This document shows, piece by piece, positions 61,277-64,000 of a DNA stretch of 64,000 bases. Numbering within the stretch: the stretch's first letter is position 1; each line of letters opens with the position of its first letter. The stretch lies in assembly GCF_900176515.1 (NCBI RefSeq), contig NZ_FWXV01000008.1, forward strand, positions 124,001 to 188,000, read 5' to 3'. The DNA comes from Kibdelosporangium aridum (GTDB lineage: Bacteria; Actinomycetota; Actinomycetes; Mycobacteriales; Pseudonocardiaceae). Below the pieces are notes generated by a model, which had not been told where the DNA came from, did no database searches, and saw only the letters and a list, made by a program, of their open reading frames with translations. Made by a program: the position numbers and the translations under genes.

Positions 61277-62344
61277 TCAAGCGCCAGGTGACGCGACCGA
61301 ATCGCGCACTCGCACCGGCATGGCCACCCGGTACGTCTCACCTTGCGGGGCAGTGGTTCCGACAGTTTCGACGTCTCGGTTGATCTCGGCGAGAAGTACT
61401 TCGACGGCCTTTCGTCCCAGTTCGTAGTGGGGGAGTGCGACGGTGGTGAGTTTGGGGCGGATCCACTGGGCGATCGGGTGGTCGTCGAAGGAGACGATCG
61501 AGACGTCGGCCGGGATCTTGCACCCGAAGTCGTCGAGTGCTTGGTACGCGCCGATTGCGATCCTGTCGTTGAGGCAGATCAGCGCGCGCGGCTGAGCGTG
61601 TTCCAGCAGTTCGCGAGTGGCCTCGTAGCCGTACTCCGGCTGCCAGTCGGCGCAGACGCGGCCACTGGCGATCCTCACCTTCGCCTGGCCGAGAACCTCG
61701 CGGATACCGGTGACCCGTTCGACCGCGGCGAGGGACTCCGGGGGGACGTCGCGGATCCTGGGACCAGCGCCGATGAGGTGGATGCCGTCGCGGTGGCCTG
61801 CGTCGAGCAGTATCCGTGCGGCGGTGCGACCGGCCTCGACTTCGTCGGGCACGACCGACGGCAGTGCCGAGGCCCGCTTGGGGACTGCGTTGAGCAGTAC
61901 GGCAGGGCCGGCGGTCAGTCCGGCAGGCACTTTGACCGCCCGGGTGAACATCGACGCGAAGACGATGCCGTCGACCTGACGGTCGTGCATGGCCTGCAGA
62001 AGACCCTGTTCGAGCTCCGCGTCGCCTTCGGTCTCACCGATGAACAGCATCATGCCCTGTTCACGGGCGGCCTCAAGCGCTCCTTTGATCATGTCCCCGG
62101 CGAGGCGGGATGTGGCGACGGTGTCCGAGACGAAACCGATCGTCCGGGACGTGCCTGTGCGCAGGCCGACGGAGACGATGTTGGGCCGGTACTGCAGTTC
62201 GTCCGCCGCCTGGAGAACCCGCTGCTCGACGCTCTGCGAGATCCGTAGCTCCCGCCCCCGTCCGGACAGCACGAGCGAAGCCGTGGTGGGGGAGACGCCT
62301 GCCTGCTTGGCGACTTCGGCGAGCGTGACCCGTCGTGGGCTCAA
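61277..62344 (-). CDS. LacI-family regulator of the following sugar transporter
   Basis: 355 residues from the TTG at 62344, nine bases after GGAGG; GTG 62398 is an alternative. The HTH is LAEVAKQAGVSPTTASLVLSG and the sensor domain is of periplasmic-binding type. It is divergent from an ABC sugar-binding lipoprotein with a palindromic LacI operator between, so it probably represses that transporter. Confidence 0.92.
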   Translation of the reverse strand: MSPRRVTLAEVAKQAGVSPTTASLVLSGRGRELRISQSVEQRVLQAADELQYRPNIVSVGLRTGTSRTIGFVSDTVATSRLAGDMIKGALEAAREQGMMLFIGETEGDAELEQGLLQAMHDRQVDGIVFASMFTRAVKVPAGLTAGPAVLLNAVPKRASALPSVVPDEVEAGRTAARILLDAGHRDGIHLIGAGPRIRDVPPESLAAVERVTGIREVLGQAKVRIASGRVCADWQPEYGYEATRELLEHAQPRALICLNDRIAIGAYQALDDFGCKIPADVSIVSFDDHPIAQWIRPKLTTVALPHYELGRKAVEVLLAEINRDVETVGTTAPQGETYRVAMPVRVRDSVASPGA

Positions 62345-62411
62345 CGGCGGAGACCTCCTCCAGGTGCGCTTGACAGCCGTCGGCGCCGAGCGTAACACTA
62401 GCCACCACCCA

Positions 62412-62427
62412 GCTAAAGCGATTTAGC
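62412..62427. promoter_or_regulatory. LacI operator GCTAAAGCGATTTAGC
   Basis: A perfect 6-4-6 palindrome with the central CG expected of LacI sites, in the 145-bp gap between the divergent LacI and binding-protein genes. Confidence 0.75.
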
Positions 62428-62489
62428 AGATCGGTACTGGCGCAGATGCGCTACCGGTCCGTCCCCATGAGACCAACCGAGGAGACGCA

Positions 62490-63842
62490 ATGCCGCGTCA
62501 CATCAGCCGCCGAAGGGCCGCGATCGGACTCGTCATGCTGGCGGGGACGTTGGCAGCAGGCTGTAGCGGTCCTGGAAGTGACAGTCCACAGTCGACGAAC
62601 ACGGGTCCGGCCGTGACCGCGAAGCCCACCTGTGGCACGGAAGCGGTCACGCTGCGCGGGTACTTCGAGACCGGCTTTCCCACGGCGAAGGCGCTCGCTG
62701 ACGAGTTCACCAAGCAGTTCCCGAACGTCCGATGGGACATCCGGGAGGACCAGTTCGCGGTGATCACGCAGAACGCGCCGCGGGTGCTGGCGGACGACCC
62801 GCCGGACCTGATGCGCCTGCCGCAGCTCTCCGACTTGGTCAAGAACAACCTGCTGAAGAACCTCGACGGCTACGCGAAGGTGTTCGGCTGGGACTCCTGG
62901 CCCGCCTCGCAACTCGAGCAGCTGCGCGTGGGTCCGGGCGGCCGTCCGCGCGGTGAGGGCACCTTGTACGCCATGGGCCTGAACTTCAGCATGACCGGTG
63001 TCTTCTACAACAAGACGCTCGCCGAGCGCATCGGAATGACCTCCCCGCCTACCACGCTCGCGCAGTTCGACGAGGCCCTCGCGAAGGCGAAACAGGTTGG
63101 TGTCACGCCGATCGTCCAGTTCAATGGCGGCGCTACCGGCGGATTCGCGTTCCCGCTGCAGAACCTGATGGCGGCGTTCGGTGAGCCGAAGGCGATCAAC
63201 GACTGGATCTTCCAGAAGCCGGACGCCTCGATCGACACCCCGGCCAACCGCAAGGCGGCACAGCACCTCGCGGGCTGGATCCGGGCTGGTTACTTCGACC
63301 GCGACGCCAACGCCATGGACTACACGAAGATGATGAGCAAGTTCATGGCCGGCGACGGCCTGTTCATGTTCAACGGGGACTGGGAGTCCGGCAACCTCGA
63401 CAAGTCGATGCCCGGCAAGGCGGGCTTCTTCCCGCTGCCGCCGGAAAGGGGCGACAAGATCGCCACGATGTCGGCGCCGTTGACGTACGGGATCGCCGCG
63501 AACGCCAAGCACGCTGACTGTGCCGCGGTGTTCCTCGACTGGGTGGCGAGCAACCCGGACGCACGCCGGATCGCCGTGGAAGTCGGTGGCTCACACCCGA
63601 TGGGCCCGGCCGACGCCCCGATGCCGCAGGTCCAGCAGGGCTCGGTCACCGCCGAAACACTCGCCGTCGGGGCCCGGATCGCCAAGGACAACGGCGCGAT
63701 GGACTTCATCGCCAACGCCACCGGCTCGATCTACGCCAAGAGCTGGACTCCGCAGCTGCAGAAGCTGTTCGCGGGCGAACAGACCCCGGAAGGGGTGCTG
63801 CAATCCGTGCAGACCGACTACGCCAGCCAGGTCAGGAACTGA
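62490..63842 (+). CDS. Sugar ABC transporter substrate-binding lipoprotein
   Basis: 450 residues; GAGGAGACGCA precedes the ATG. The leader has twin arginines (SRRRAAIGLVMLAGTLAAGC) and ends in a lipobox with Cys25, so it is exported, possibly by Tat, and lipidated. The mature part is a family 1 solute-binding protein (TMDLMRLPQLSDL-like middle and GVFYNKTLAERIGM). The partner permease starts at the last base of its stop. The sugar is not predictable. Confidence 0.9.
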   Translation: MPRHISRRRAAIGLVMLAGTLAAGCSGPGSDSPQSTNTGPAVTAKPTCGTEAVTLRGYFETGFPTAKALADEFTKQFPNVRWDIREDQFAVITQNAPRVLADDPPDLMRLPQLSDLVKNNLLKNLDGYAKVFGWDSWPASQLEQLRVGPGGRPRGEGTLYAMGLNFSMTGVFYNKTLAERIGMTSPPTTLAQFDEALAKAKQVGVTPIVQFNGGATGGFAFPLQNLMAAFGEPKAINDWIFQKPDASIDTPANRKAAQHLAGWIRAGYFDRDANAMDYTKMMSKFMAGDGLFMFNGDWESGNLDKSMPGKAGFFPLPPERGDKIATMSAPLTYGIAANAKHADCAAVFLDWVASNPDARRIAVEVGGSHPMGPADAPMPQVQQGSVTAETLAVGARIAKDNGAMDFIANATGSIYAKSWTPQLQKLFAGEQTPEGVLQSVQTDYASQVRN

Positions 63843-64000
63843 TGTCGGTGGCACGCACGGCGCTGGATCCGGTCATCGACTCAGTTGACGACCAGCCGAG
63901 GGCCGCGAAGGGCACGCGGCGGCGCGGCGGGCAGTGGATCGCCTGGCTGTTCGCCGCTCCCGCGCTGGCGGCCTACACGGTTTTCGTCCTGGTGCCGATG
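63842..64000 (+). CDS. Sugar ABC transporter permease (MalF type), 5' part
   Basis: The first 53 residues are in the window; the frame runs off the right edge. After a charged cytoplasmic tail the first membrane helix begins as WLFAAPALAAYTVFVLVPM, typical of MalF-type permeases. It overlaps the binding-protein stop by one base (TGATG), so it belongs to the same operon. Confidence 0.88.
   Translation, partial: MSVARTALDPVIDSVDDQPRAAKGTRRRGGQWIAWLFAAPALAAYTVFVLVPM

Noticed and set aside
1..64000. Insertion sequences, transposases, integrases, tRNA or rRNA genes
   Set aside because: None was recognised by motif or structure anywhere in the window, so no mobile element or RNA gene is claimed.

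Overview
High-GC actinomycete chromosome, about 53 recognisable genes. The gene families (AHBA-type ansamycin genes, a LAL regulator, secreted DUF4142 and beta-propeller proteins, STAND/NACHT NTPases) and the frequent leaderless start sites fit an antibiotic-producing actinobacterium, plausibly a member of the Pseudonocardiaceae such as an Amycolatopsis or Kibdelosporangium relative. That placement is inference; no rRNA or tRNA gene is visible to settle it.

Region 1 (2-15606) is the right-hand part of an ansamycin biosynthetic gene cluster. It opens with the last KR-ACP of a modular polyketide synthase and its RifF-like amide synthase. A block of accessory enzymes follows: crotonyl-CoA carboxylase/reductase, RutE-like nitroreductase, bicovalent FAD oxidase and a YCII protein. 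Next come a LAL-type regulator and the 3-amino-5-hydroxybenzoate (AHBA) starter-unit genes: RifI-like dehydrogenase, RifN-like kinase, RifJ-like dehydratase, RifK-like AHBA synthase, RifL-like oxidoreductase and RifM-like phosphatase. A ring hydroxylase of the Rif-Orf19 type sits among them. RifG and RifH equivalents are not in the window and may lie upstream of the PKS genes. The order and the extra enzymes differ from the rifamycin cluster, so the product is probably a naphthalenic ansamycin with an unusual extender unit.

Region 2 (15700-30140) is mostly ordinary chromosome. It holds a small secreted protein, an MprAB-like two-component system, a DsbA-like protein, an SRPBCC protein convergent with an ArsR-type regulator, a questin-oxidase-like protein and two RibD-C/DHFR-like reductases. 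It also holds an unusual acidic repeat protein with a Gls24 domain, a GMC oxidoreductase/aldehyde dehydrogenase operon and a DUF4142 protein.

Region 3 (29109-34836) is a sugar-uptake locus: a LacI regulator divergent from a binding protein, two permeases and a GH1 beta-glucosidase, arranged like cellobiose (Ceb/Bgl) systems. A TetR/membrane-protein divergon follows. After it comes a two-gene mini-cluster (36110-40385) of an A-PCP-reductase NRPS-like enzyme and a cytochrome P450, possibly a separate small-molecule pathway.

Region 4 (40651-54015) is rich in large signalling or conflict-type proteins: a secreted Asp-box propeller, a membrane NACHT ATPase with a cysteine-paired extracytoplasmic repeat domain, a decayed Ser/Thr kinase-TPR gene, a Clp-N-like protein, a CutA homologue, a frameshifted secreted TIM-barrel protein and an HTH-nSTAND1-WD40 protein.

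Region 5 (54028-64000) has a cation/proton antiporter, a NarL-type response regulator with two paralogous convergent histidine kinases, an MFS transporter fused to a methyltransferase remnant, a DJ-1/PfpI protein and the start of a second LacI-controlled sugar ABC transporter.
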